From: an uncultured Clostridia bacterium
Lineage (GTDB): Bacteria; Bacillota_A; Clostridia; Christensenellales; Aristaeellaceae
Length of the DNA stretch: 20,597 bases
NCBI GenBank assembly: GCA_934645275.1
Contig: CAKUDW010000010.1
Location: 1-20,597, forward strand
Direction of reading: 5' to 3'
The position numbers and the translations under genes are program-made. Positions 1 through 6,868 of this stretch are shown here, one piece after another (the first letter of the stretch is position 1; every line of letters begins with the position of its first letter). Under the pieces are notes generated by a model. It saw only the letters and a list, made by a program, of their open reading frames with translations, was not told the DNA's origin and made no database searches.

Positions 1-1
1 G

Positions 2-385
2 GATACAGATAAGATGTGCTCTGTCTGCAGGCGCGAGGTGCGCGGTGAAAACGAACAGGACGATATGATTGAGCTGTGCTCTGAGTGCGGCGAAAACCCG
101 GTTGTGCCGGGGCAGGAACTGTGCGCCTATTGCCTGAAGGAGCTGGCGCAGCGCGGCGAGGATGACCAGCAGAGTGAAGAACCGGATGTGACCGGCGCTG
201 CCAATATTGGCATCGATTCCGTGAGCACGATGGATGAAATCGAGCTGGATATCGACGACAGTCTGGGCGATGACGCATTCACCGACGAGGATAAGGCCTT
301 CTTCGGCAGCGACGACGATGACGATGAAGACGAGGCGGAGGAAACCAACGAGAAGAAGGCGACCGCGTCCGGCGGGAAAAAGTGA
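2..385 (+). CDS. Cys-rich/acidic protein of unknown function (5' end outside window)
   Basis: The frame is open from the window edge. The first ATG is at 14, but only GATAAG-like bases precede it and no ribosome binding site is seen, so the real start is probably upstream. The N-terminal part carries three CxxC pairs: CSVC, then CSEC and CAYC separated by 11 residues. This suggests one zinc ribbon plus half of another. The C-terminal half is strongly acidic, with long Asp/Glu runs, and ends in a short Lys-rich tail. I do not recognise the family. The stop overlaps the GTG start of the metallophosphoesterase by 4 nt (GTGA), so the two are probably translationally coupled. A nucleic-acid or protein-binding accessory role is possible, but nothing in the sequence fixes a function. 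Confidence 0.7.
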   Translation, partial: DTDKMCSVCRREVRGENEQDDMIELCSECGENPVVPGQELCAYCLKELAQRGEDDQQSEEPDVTGAANIGIDSVSTMDEIELDIDDSLGDDAFTDEDKAFFGSDDDDDEDEAEETNEKKATASGGKK

Positions 386-1080
386 GCGTGAAGATCTGGG
401 CCATTTCAGATCTGCACTTGCCGGCCCATCAGAAGCCGATGGACATTTTCGGCGAACACTGGGCCAACCATGTGGAGCGTATATGCGCAGACTGGCGGGC
501 GCGCGTGGCCGCGGCAGACATTGTGCTGCTGCCGGGCGACCTGAGCTGGGCGATGCATTTGGAGGAAGCGCGCGATGATCTCGCGATGATTGGCGCGCTG
601 CCGGGCAGAAAGATATTGCTGCGGGGCAACCATGATTACTGGTGGAATTCCATCGGGCGCGTGCGCCGCATGCTGGAAGCAGGCTGTTTCGCCATTCAGA
701 ACGACAGCCTGTTTTTGGACGGCTTTTTGTTTGCCGGTTCCCGAGGCTGGGTGATTCCTGCGGATGAGGCTGCGGATTCAGATGATGCACGCATCTACCG
801 GCGCGAGCGTCAGCGGTTGGAAATGTCGTTTAGAAATGCACGGCAAAAGAGCGCGGACGCGCTGTTGATCGCCATGCTGCACTATCCGCCGCGCAGCGAG
901 ACGCAGACGGGTTTTTCAGATATCCTGAAGGCCTATGGCGCACGGCACGTGGTATATGGGCATCTGCATGGCATGGGCTTGCACGGCGCAATCGTGGGTG
1001 AAGTGGATGGCATTGAGTATCATCAGGTTTCCTGCGATGGGTTGGGGTTTCGCCTGGCGAAGATATTGGAGAGCGAATGA
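382..1080 (+). CDS. Metallophosphoesterase (calcineurin-like)
   Basis: This 232-residue protein has the ordered metal-binding motifs of calcineurin-like phosphoesterases: DLHL near residue 10, GDLSWA near 52, RGNHDYWW near 80, an HYPPRSE segment near 171, and GHLHG near 193. These residues normally bind two metal ions and cleave phosphoester bonds. It is probably cytoplasmic because no signal peptide is seen. The GTG start overlaps the upstream stop by 4 nt, with a weak GGCGGG-like site before it. The true substrate (phosphoprotein, nucleotide or phospholipid) cannot be read from sequence. The lipid kinase follows 36 nt downstream in the same direction. Confidence 0.9.
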   Translation: MSVKIWAISDLHLPAHQKPMDIFGEHWANHVERICADWRARVAAADIVLLPGDLSWAMHLEEARDDLAMIGALPGRKILLRGNHDYWWNSIGRVRRMLEAGCFAIQNDSLFLDGFLFAGSRGWVIPADEAADSDDARIYRRERQRLEMSFRNARQKSADALLIAMLHYPPRSETQTGFSDILKAYGARHVVYGHLHGMGLHGAIVGEVDGIEYHQVSCDGLGFRLAKILESE

Positions 1081-1116
1081 AGGCTGATAAGCGATAACGA
1101 CAGAGAGGTATGAAGC

Positions 1117-2061
1117 ATGCAAAAGAGACTGCTGCTGCTTTTGAATCCTTGTGCCGGACAAAAGCGAGCAAACCGCTTTTTGCCGGAAATCATCCGGCTT
1201 TATAATGATCGCGGCTATGAATGCGTCTGCTATGTAACGGCCGGAAGCGGCGATGCTACGCGCTATCTGACGGAGCATGCCGATGGATTTGAACGCATCG
1301 TGTGTATTGGCGGCGACGGCACGTTGAACGAGACGATTTCAGGTCTCATTGAGGGTGGCGTGAGCTGCCCAGTAGGTTACATACCAGCGGGTACTACAAA
1401 CGACTATGCCAGCAGCTTGGGTTTATCTGCCGACGTGATGCGTGCGGCGGCTGACGCGGTGGACGGCGAGGTGTTTCGCTTCGACCTGGGAGAGTTTAAC
1501 GGGCGAAGCTTTATTTACACTGCTTCCTGCGGTGCCTTTGCCAGAACCAGCTACAGTACCCCACAGCTGACCAAGAACCTGCTGGGGCATCTGGCGTATG
1601 TGTTGGAGGGCATCAAGGACCTTCCGAATCTGAAGCCGATTCATCTGAAAGCGACGGCGGGAAACGCGGTGTATGAGGATGAATACCTGTTCTGCTCAAT
1701 CACCAATTCCATCTCCGTGGGCGGTATACTCAGGCTTGATCCTGACTTGGTGCGCCTGAACGACGGGCTGTTTGAAGTGATGCTAATTAAGAATCCGACG
1801 ACGCCTGCGCAATGGACGCGAGTGCTGGTGGCGCTGCGCACCTGTGAGCTTAATAACGAAATGATTGATTTCTTCACTGCGCAGTCGGTTAAGGTTGAGA
1901 CGGACGAAGAAGTAGAATGGACGCTTGATGGCGAACGTGGTGAACGCGGAAGGGAATTTGAAGTGCAGAATCTGAGCCAGCGCATTCAGCTAGTGTTGCC
2001 GGAGTCCGCCGTAGATTCGTTGCCGATAGAGGTTGAACAGGATGTTGAATTACCAAATTGA
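1117..2061 (+). CDS. Diacylglycerol/lipid kinase family protein (YegS/DgkB/BmrU type)
   Basis: The 314-residue product begins with a nucleotide-binding segment (LLLNPCAGQKRANRF) and has the family hallmark GGDGTLNE near residue 66, followed by PAGTTNDYA near 89. This is the DAGK catalytic fold used by YegS, DgkB and sphingosine kinases to phosphorylate lipid hydroxyls with ATP. The C-terminal beta-rich half (TDEEVEWTLDGERG) also fits: the LDGE motif is typical. An AGAGAGG site sits about 8 nt before the ATG at 1117. The last 20 nt overlap the next gene. The product probably acts at the cytoplasmic face of the membrane. Whether the substrate is diacylglycerol, undecaprenol or another lipid cannot be decided here. 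Confidence 0.9.
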   Translation: MQKRLLLLLNPCAGQKRANRFLPEIIRLYNDRGYECVCYVTAGSGDATRYLTEHADGFERIVCIGGDGTLNETISGLIEGGVSCPVGYIPAGTTNDYASSLGLSADVMRAAADAVDGEVFRFDLGEFNGRSFIYTASCGAFARTSYSTPQLTKNLLGHLAYVLEGIKDLPNLKPIHLKATAGNAVYEDEYLFCSITNSISVGGILRLDPDLVRLNDGLFEVMLIKNPTTPAQWTRVLVALRTCELNNEMIDFFTAQSVKVETDEEVEWTLDGERGERGREFEVQNLSQRIQLVLPESAVDSLPIEVEQDVELPN

Positions 2062-3451
2062 AATGGAACGCGAGTTGGCCGAAATCCGCAATAGCGGACT
2101 TCGGCCGCTTCTTGTGCTGCATGCCTGTTGCGCGCCCTGTTCAAGCGCTGTGCTGGAGCGGTTGAGTTCTGATTTCAGAATCATCGTATTCTTCTATAAC
2201 CCAAACATCGCGCCCGAGGCCGAATTCCTGCGCCGTGCGGACGAGGAGGAGCGCCTGGTACGCGAAATGGGCTTAAAGGACGTGCGCATGGCGCGTGGCG
2301 AATACGACGCTGAAGCCTTTTATGCCGCTGTGCGCGGCCATGAAAATGATTCCGAGGGCGGCGAGCGCTGCGGCATCTGTTTCCGGCAGCGGCTGGAAGC
2401 TACAGCGCGCTATGCTGTACAAGTGGGCGCTGATTATTTCACAACGTCGCTGACCATTTCACCATTGAAGGATGCGCGGCGGCTGAATGAGCTCGGCGCG
2501 CAGGCTGCGGCGCAATATGGTGTGAAATATCTCTATTCCGATTTTAAGAAGAAGAACGGCTATGCGCGTTCGTTGGAACTTTCCCGGCAATATGCGCTAT
2601 ACCGGCAGGACTATTGCGGATGCGTGTTTTCGAGGCGTGAAGCCGAGGACAGGCGCGCTGCACGGCTGGATGTAGATACGATTCGCACTGGATTAAATCC
2701 GGGGGAAATCGGCTGGACGATTGAGTATCACGATGAAATCGATTCCACCAATACGCGCGCAAAGGTGTTGGCTGCGGAAGGCGCGCCGCACGGCACGCTG
2801 GTGCTGGCCGATCATCAGACGGCAGGACGCGGGCGTTTCGCCCGGCCATTCTATTCGCCGGGACGCGCCGGTGTGTACATGTCTGCAATATTGCGTCCGG
2901 AAATCGAGCCCGAGCGCGCCGTGATGATTACGAGCATGGCGGCTGTAGCTGTGGCGCGTGCGATGGCGCGTGCGGCGGGTGTGCAGGCCGGAATCAAATG
3001 GATTAACGACGTATATCTGAACGAAAAAAAGGCCTGCGGCATTTTGTGCGAAGCAGGCATGGACGCGGAGCGCGGTAAGCTGGACTATGTGGTTCTGGGC
3101 ATCGGCGTGAACGTGGGGCGATTGAATTTTCCGCCGGAGCTTGCGGAAATTGCCACGTCAGTGGGCAACGCATGCGGTCGTGCGGTTTCCCGAACGGAGT
3201 TTCTGGCGGCGCTGCTTGCTGAGTTGAACGCACTGTGGCCGAAGTTGGACAGCGAAGAAATTCTGCACGAGAGCCGCGAGCGCTCAATCGTGCTCGGGCG
3301 CGACGTAGTCGTGCTGCGTGGCAGCGAGCGCTTCGAGGCGCGCGCCGTGGGGATTGAGCAGGACGGTAGCCTGACGGTCGAAATGCCGAATGGGCGAAGA
3401 ATGAGCCTGCATTCCGGCGAAGTGAGCTTGCGGCTGCGCAGAGATACCTGA
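2042..3451 (+). CDS. queH-birA: Bifunctional QueH epoxyqueuosine reductase / BirA biotin-protein ligase fusion
   Basis: One uninterrupted frame encodes two enzymes in 469 residues. Residues about 15-205 match QueH (DUF208): HACCAPC near 25, ERCGIC near 112 and YCGC near 197 supply the Cys set for an Fe-S cluster. QueH reduces epoxyqueuosine to queuosine in tRNA. Residues about 220-469 match the catalytic and C-terminal domains of biotin-protein ligase: DSTNTRA, QTAGRGRFARPF, KWINDV, GILCE and GIGVNV. This half charges biotin onto carboxylase carrier proteins. The N-terminal helix-turn-helix of repressor-type BirA is absent, so the ligase part should not bind DNA. I chose ATG 2042 because AGAGG at 2028-2032 sits 9 nt upstream; the TTG at 2033 touches that site. 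The gene overlaps the lipid kinase by 20 nt and converges with the ABC ATPase 7 nt downstream. Confidence 0.9.
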   Translation: MLNYQIEMERELAEIRNSGLRPLLVLHACCAPCSSAVLERLSSDFRIIVFFYNPNIAPEAEFLRRADEEERLVREMGLKDVRMARGEYDAEAFYAAVRGHENDSEGGERCGICFRQRLEATARYAVQVGADYFTTSLTISPLKDARRLNELGAQAAAQYGVKYLYSDFKKKNGYARSLELSRQYALYRQDYCGCVFSRREAEDRRAARLDVDTIRTGLNPGEIGWTIEYHDEIDSTNTRAKVLAAEGAPHGTLVLADHQTAGRGRFARPFYSPGRAGVYMSAILRPEIEPERAVMITSMAAVAVARAMARAAGVQAGIKWINDVYLNEKKACGILCEAGMDAERGKLDYVVLGIGVNVGRLNFPPELAEIATSVGNACGRAVSRTEFLAALLAELNALWPKLDSEEILHESRERSIVLGRDVVVLRGSERFEARAVGIEQDGSLTVEMPNGRRMSLHSGEVSLRLRRDT

Positions 3452-3458
3452 GAAAAGC

Positions 3459-4178
3459 TCAGAGCCGAAGTAGGCTCGCGCCGAGCAGCGCCGCATCGGT
3501 TTCGGCGTGCGTGGCGCAGATCAGCGTCTTTTCCATGCAGGCCTTTCGGATCAGTGCAGCGGCACGGCGGCGGTTTTCCTCGTCGAGTCCGGTGAAAGGC
3601 TCGTCAAGCAGCAGCAGATCGAAGTCCGCGGCCAGCGCGCGGGCGATGGCCACACGCCGCCGCATGCCGCCGCTGAACGTGCGTACAGGCACATGCGCGT
3701 CCTCAGGATTAACGCCGAGCGAGGCCATCAGCGCGTGAACCTGTGCAGGCGAAAAACCGCGGCGCGCAGTGAGCAGTATATTCCTTTCGGCGCTCATATT
3801 TTCAAATAGCCGGTCGTCCTGAAAGACCGCGCTCTTTTTTAAAGAATAAAAACTGGCAGAACCAGAGTTTTGCAGACAGGCGGATTCCAGAGGAATGCGT
3901 CGACAATTCTTTAAGGGACAGGAATTAGCAAAACCAGAGTTTTGCGGGTCGGCGGATTCCAGAGGAATACGTCGACAATTCTTTTCCACATCAACACTGA
4001 AGACTGCGCCTGAATCGGGCGCAATCAATCCCGCGGCCAACCGCAGCAGCGTGGTCTTGCCGCGGCCAGACGGTCCGACGATGCAGGTGGCGCCGCCGGA
4101 TGGAAAGCAATGTGTGAAGCCGTTCAGCACCACTTTTTCGCCAAATGCGATACATACGCGGTCGAATATCAGATCCAT
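3459..4178 (-). CDS. ABC importer ATP-binding protein with in-frame palindromic insert
   Basis: This is the ATPase of the importer encoded with the two genes upstream (SsuB/TauB-like). The 239 residues show Walker A GPSGRGKTT near 35, Q-loop VFQDD near 118, signature FSGGMRRRVAIARAL, Walker B LLLLDEPFTGLD and the H-loop CATHAETD. The start is ATG 4178, 12 nt after GGAGGG; it overlaps the permease stop by 10 nt. A longer frame back to 4277 has no support. Residues 66-113, between Walker A and the Q-loop, are foreign to the family: two 24-residue copies starting KNCRRIPLES. They are encoded by two palindromic DNA repeats. Removing them leaves a compact 191-residue ATPase with every catalytic motif, so the gene may still work. 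Whether the insert is tolerated is unknown. Confidence 0.88.
   Translation of the reverse strand: MDLIFDRVCIAFGEKVVLNGFTHCFPSGGATCIVGPSGRGKTTLLRLAAGLIAPDSGAVFSVDVEKNCRRIPLESADPQNSGFANSCPLKNCRRIPLESACLQNSGSASFYSLKKSAVFQDDRLFENMSAERNILLTARRGFSPAQVHALMASLGVNPEDAHVPVRTFSGGMRRRVAIARALAADFDLLLLDEPFTGLDEENRRRAAALIRKACMEKTLICATHAETDAALLGASLLRL
3839..3914. repeat. Palindromic repeat element, copy 1 (inside ABC ATPase gene)
   Basis: TTAAAGAAT (3839-3847) pairs perfectly with ATTCTTTAA (3906-3914). This closes a structure with two inner hairpins: GCAGAAC/GTTTTGC around CAGA, and a stem around ATTCC-AGA-GGAAT. Copy 2 has the same architecture and lies exactly 72 nt away, so both keep the gene's frame. 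The arms are more A+T-rich than the host gene. Confidence 0.8.
3920..3983. repeat. Palindromic repeat element, copy 2 (inside ABC ATPase gene)
   Basis: The outer arms GAATT (3922-3926) and AATTC (3977-3981) enclose two hairpins. The first is GCAAAAC-CAGA-GTTTTGC (3928-3945), a perfect 7-bp stem. The second is GTCGGCG and ATTCC paired with GGAAT and CGTCGAC around an AGA loop (3948-3976), with one wobble and one mismatch. In RNA or single-stranded DNA this would be a three-way junction. It is the best-formed copy in the window. Confidence 0.8.
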
Positions 4179-4939
4179 GGTGTGCTTCGTCCCTCCAGTC
4201 GCGCGGCGACGGCGCGCAGCAAATATGTGAACAACCGCGCACACGCGGCGCTGAGCAGCACAATTGCGATGGTCCATGCGAACAGATCGCCGGTCATCAG
4301 ATATACCTTGGCGCGGTAGAGACGTTCGCCGATTGTGCCCGCCGGAATGCAGATCAGTTCCGCAGCTACACCGGATTTCCAGGCAAGGCCAATGGCCGAA
4401 GCGCAGCTTTGCCCAAACGCGGGTAAAGCTGGTAAGGCGTAACAGTACAGTGCCTTGCGGCGCGCGGATAAGCGAAACAGGCGCGCCATTTCGAGCATTC
4501 CGGGATCGGCCCGTTCGATTTCGGCCAGCGCATCCGCGTATATCAGCGGGAAAACCACCAGCGCGGCGATGAACGTGGACAGCCAGCGAGAAGGCAGCCA
4601 GAGCAGCGCCAGAATCACATACGAGGCTACGGGTATGGCACGCGTCACGGCATACAGCGGCGCGATCAGCTCGCGAAATACATGCCAGCGCGCGCTACAT
4701 GCCGCTGCGCTCACGCCGCACAACAATCCGAGCGAAAAGCCCAGCAGTATGCGCAGCGACGAGCGCAGCAGTGCGCACCAGAAATCCGGCGTGCAAACGA
4801 GCGTCGCCAGTCGAGACAGCACCTGAACGGGGGAAGACAGCAGAAAATCCCGTCCGACCAATACAGCGGCGAATTGCCATGCGGCGATCCAGAGTGCCGC
4901 TACTGCTGTTCTTATAAGCACGTTTCGCTTATTCAACAT
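4169..4939 (-). CDS. ABC transporter permease (SsuC/TauC-like)
   Basis: This 256-residue hydrophobic protein follows the binding-protein gene and precedes the ATPase gene. It starts MLNKRNVLIRTAVAALW and shows about six membrane segments. Near residue 165 is the cytoplasmic coupling region (EIERADPGMLEMARLF) typical of BPD-type permeases of the sulfonate/nitrate/taurine class. ATG 4939 overlaps the upstream stop by 11 nt and has only a weak binding site, so translation is probably coupled. The longer frame back to 5104 lies wholly inside the binding-protein gene and is rejected. The permease should form the membrane channel of the importer. Confidence 0.87.
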   Translation of the reverse strand: MLNKRNVLIRTAVAALWIAAWQFAAVLVGRDFLLSSPVQVLSRLATLVCTPDFWCALLRSSLRILLGFSLGLLCGVSAAACSARWHVFRELIAPLYAVTRAIPVASYVILALLWLPSRWLSTFIAALVVFPLIYADALAEIERADPGMLEMARLFRLSARRKALYCYALPALPAFGQSCASAIGLAWKSGVAAELICIPAGTIGERLYRAKVYLMTGDLFAWTIAIVLLSAACARLFTYLLRAVAARLEGRSTPWI

Positions 4940-5867
4940 AATAGAATCCGGCGTCGGGCAGCGCGCCGCCCACGGAGTCCGGGTCGGCCTCGAAGAGCAC
5001 CTCAAGATAGCCGCTGAGCTTTTTCTGCATTTCCGTGCCGGAAATAAAGCAGATATTGCAGGCAGGCAGCGCCTTTTCAGCCACGGCGGCGGGAACGATA
5101 TCAAATTTTTCGATTAGCGTTGCAGCATCGGCAGTGTTGCTGTTGACCCACGCCACAGAGGCGGCGTATTCATCCATGAACTGCGCCACGGATTCAGGGT
5201 TATTTTCAATGAAATCGCGGCGTGCTACGACTACGCCGGTAATCATAGCGCTGCCGCCGTCAGGCTGTAGTGCATCCCATTCGGCGCTCAGATCCAGCGC
5301 TACGCGCATTTCGGGAGCCTTGCTCAGCGCCGTGGTGATAAACGGCTGCGGCAGCAGAGCCACGGAACCGTCGTTGCCCAGCAATGCCGCCAGACATTCG
5401 CTGTGCTCAGCCTTGTATTCCACGGTTACATCTTTGCCGGGTTCCAGCCCATTGGCGCGCAAGATATAGTTCAGCGCGTATTCTGGCGTCGCCCCCTTGC
5501 CAGCAGAATAGATGGTGCGGCCCTTCAGGTCTGCAACACTGTTTATGCCTTCATCGGTCGTGACGATATAGAGTACGCCCAGCGTGTTTACGGCCAATAC
5601 CTGAATTTCGCCCTGCATGCGCTGATAGAGTACGGCCGCAAGGTTTGCGGGAAGCGCGGCGATATCAATTTCTCCCTTGGCGAAGCGCGGCGTTATTTCA
5701 TCCGCGGCGGCGCAGATTTCGAATTCGTATTCATTGTTGCCGTCCATCATCTTTACCATACCCATGGCGGTCGGGCCCTTCAGCGCAGCTACGCGCACGC
5801 CTTCGCCCAGTGCGCAGCCAACGGTCAGAAGGCACAGCGCAAGAAACAGTGAAATCAGTTTTTTCAT
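4929..5867 (-). CDS. ABC transporter substrate-binding protein (NMT1/SsuA-like)
   Basis: The 312-residue protein begins with an export signal (MKKLISLFLALCLLTVGC). Cys18 gives a passable lipobox, so it is probably membrane-anchored; cleavage after ALG is the alternative. The rest fits the two-lobe NMT1/THI5-like binding fold (AALKGPTAMGMVKMM, GEIDIAALPANLAAVLY, VADLKGRTIYSAGKGATPEY). Relatives bind sulfonates, nitrate, taurine or thiamine precursors; the ligand here cannot be assigned. A GGGG-containing site lies about 10 nt before the ATG. It is the first gene of the operon, driven by the minus-strand promoter at 5943-5971. No riboswitch-like leader is visible in the short 5' region. Confidence 0.88.
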   Translation of the reverse strand: MKKLISLFLALCLLTVGCALGEGVRVAALKGPTAMGMVKMMDGNNEYEFEICAAADEITPRFAKGEIDIAALPANLAAVLYQRMQGEIQVLAVNTLGVLYIVTTDEGINSVADLKGRTIYSAGKGATPEYALNYILRANGLEPGKDVTVEYKAEHSECLAALLGNDGSVALLPQPFITTALSKAPEMRVALDLSAEWDALQPDGGSAMITGVVVARRDFIENNPESVAQFMDEYAASVAWVNSNTADAATLIEKFDIVPAAVAEKALPACNICFISGTEMQKKLSGYLEVLFEADPDSVGGALPDAGFYYVE

Positions 5868-5942
5868 TTAAAGACACCCCTTTTAAATAAGTATATTTCA
5901 ACGCGCGGCAAGTAAAAGAGCGTCCGCGCCGCGGATGGTTCT

Positions 5943-5971
5943 ATTTTAGACGCAACGCTCCGGCTTGTCAA
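5943..5971 (-). promoter_or_regulatory. Promoter of the ABC importer operon
   Basis: On the minus strand TTGACA (5971-5966) is followed after 17 nt by TAAAAT (5948-5943), five of six matches to the -10 consensus. Transcription would start about 70 nt before the binding-protein gene. The -35 sits next to the rpiB -35 on the other strand. Confidence 0.7.
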
Positions 5972-5988
5972 GCCGCACCGCATGCGGT
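5961..5988. promoter_or_regulatory. Paired palindromes between two divergent promoters
   Basis: CGGCTTG-T-CAAGCCG (5961-5975) and ACCGCATGCGGT (5977-5988) are both perfect inverted repeats. They lie between or over the two opposing -35 boxes, a position suited to a shared regulator. This is a candidate operator only; a chance contribution from the mirrored -35 sequences is possible. Confidence 0.4.
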
Positions 5989-6016
5989 TGACAAACGATG
6001 GCGTGGGTTGTATATT
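5988..6016 (+). promoter_or_regulatory. Promoter of rpiB
   Basis: TTGACA (5988-5993), a 17-nt spacer, then TATATT (6011-6016). This is near-consensus for the housekeeping sigma factor and lies about 40 nt before the rpiB start. Confidence 0.8.
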
Positions 6017-6055
6017 ATAAAGGAAAATTCTGTGTTTCGGAGGGAATGTCAAACC

Positions 6056-6508
6056 ATGAAAATTGCGCTTGCAAACGACCATGCGGCCGTTGAATTGAAA
6101 AAACATGTTATGGCCTATCTGGAATCCAAGGGACACGAGGTGCTGAATTTTGGCATTGACGTTGAAGAACGCACCGATTATCCCGTGCGCGGCGAAACCG
6201 CAGCCCGAGCTGTGGCGGACGGCCGTGCCGAGCGCGGCATATTGCTGTGCGGAACCGGCGTGGGCATTTCGTTGGCTGCCAATAAGGTACACGGCATTCG
6301 TTGTGCATGCGTGTCCGAACCCGTGAGCGCGCGCCTGTCCCGTGCCCATAATAACTGCAATATGATTGCTTTCGGTGCGCGCATCGTCGGGCCGCAGATG
6401 GCTGAAGCCATTGTGGACGCTTTCCTTGAAACTGAAGCTGAGGGTGGACGGCATGCCCAGCGCGTGGCAATGATTATGGATATTGAGCGTCGCGAGTCCG
6501 AAAAGTAA
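6056..6508 (+). CDS. rpiB: Ribose-5-phosphate isomerase B
   Basis: The 150-residue cytoplasmic enzyme interconverts ribose-5-phosphate and ribulose-5-phosphate in the pentose phosphate pathway. Family features are ANDHAAVELK at the N-terminus, the catalytic-Cys segment GILLCGTGVGISLAANK near residue 64, and HNNCNMIAFGARIVG near 99. The length is normal for RpiB/LacAB. I chose ATG 6056 because GGAGGG at 6039-6044 is 11 nt upstream; the TTG at 6008 lies within the promoter. Some relatives act on allose or galactose 6-phosphates, but the stand-alone gene with its own strong promoter favours RpiB. Confidence 0.92.
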   Translation: MKIALANDHAAVELKKHVMAYLESKGHEVLNFGIDVEERTDYPVRGETAARAVADGRAERGILLCGTGVGISLAANKVHGIRCACVSEPVSARLSRAHNNCNMIAFGARIVGPQMAEAIVDAFLETEAEGGRHAQRVAMIMDIERRESEK

Positions 6509-6609
6509 GATGCGGTCCGCTCTGGTTGAAAGATAAATCTCAGACATGTGGATTGCCATTTTTCAATGAGCTGATTTCTTGGCAAAAGCGTATGAGAGTA
6601 CCATATCAT

Positions 6610-6652
6610 AACGGAACAAATCCAGCGATTTATGCGCTGGATTTGTTCCGTT
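6610..6652. terminator. Long perfect hairpin, probable bidirectional terminator
   Basis: An 18-bp perfect stem (AACGGAACAAATCCAGCG and its complement) encloses a 7-nt loop, ATTTATG. The arms carry A and T tracts but no long U-run follows on either strand. It lies 100 nt after rpiB. Termination or RNA 3'-end protection is the likeliest role. Confidence 0.55.
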
Positions 6653-6656
6653 CAAA

Positions 6657-6718
6657 GGGCAGAATTAGCAAAAACGCACCGGAGCCTCCACAAAATGGAG
6701 GCTCCGACACCGCTGCCC
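6657..6718. terminator. Structured element with 10-bp hairpin, probable radC terminator
   Basis: GGAGCCTCCA and TGGAGGCTCC (6681-6705) form a perfect 10-bp stem. An outer GGGCAG/CTGCCC pair encloses it at 6657-6718. On the minus strand the inner hairpin is followed within 6 nt by TTTTT, which would suit termination of radC transcripts. The left flank shares GAATTAGCAAAA with the palindromic element family. Confidence 0.5.
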
Positions 6719-6868
6719 AAAGACAGACTGGCAAGAATGAAGGTTTTGCCGCCTCCGTCCCGCAGCTTGCGCAGAGGGCGGGTTGGCCGCGCCTGCCGTA
6801 GGCAACGGCGCGATTGCTATACCGGTGTTTTGCGGTTTCCCTTTGACCACTGGCAAGCCGTGAAGATA

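Larger units (their letters stand above)
6509..6868. other. Gene-free structured intergenic stretch
   Basis: No credible gene is seen; short frames here lack ribosome binding sites and family features. The stretch holds two strong hairpins (6610-6652 and 6681-6705, listed separately). It also has a GAATTAGCAAAA segment (6662-6673) identical to the left end of the palindromic element in the ABC ATPase gene, and GC-rich repeats around 6750-6810. It separates rpiB from the 3' end of radC. Confidence 0.6.

Noticed and set aside
3839..3983. CRISPR-like reading of the two tandem repeats
   Set aside because: Only two copies, no unique spacers, strong internal symmetry, and the sequence is translated in the ATPase frame.
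4179..4277. N-terminal extension of the ABC ATPase
   Set aside because: It overlaps the permease C-terminus and lacks family similarity, while GGAGGG precedes ATG 4178.
4937..5104. N-terminal extension of the ABC permease
   Set aside because: It lies inside the binding-protein gene, is Pro/Arg/Cys-rich and unlike permeases; MLNKRN at 4939 begins the recognisable protein.
5864..6559. 231-codon minus-strand frame over rpiB
   Set aside because: It covers rpiB and both divergent promoters; rpiB has clear family motifs and its own RBS.
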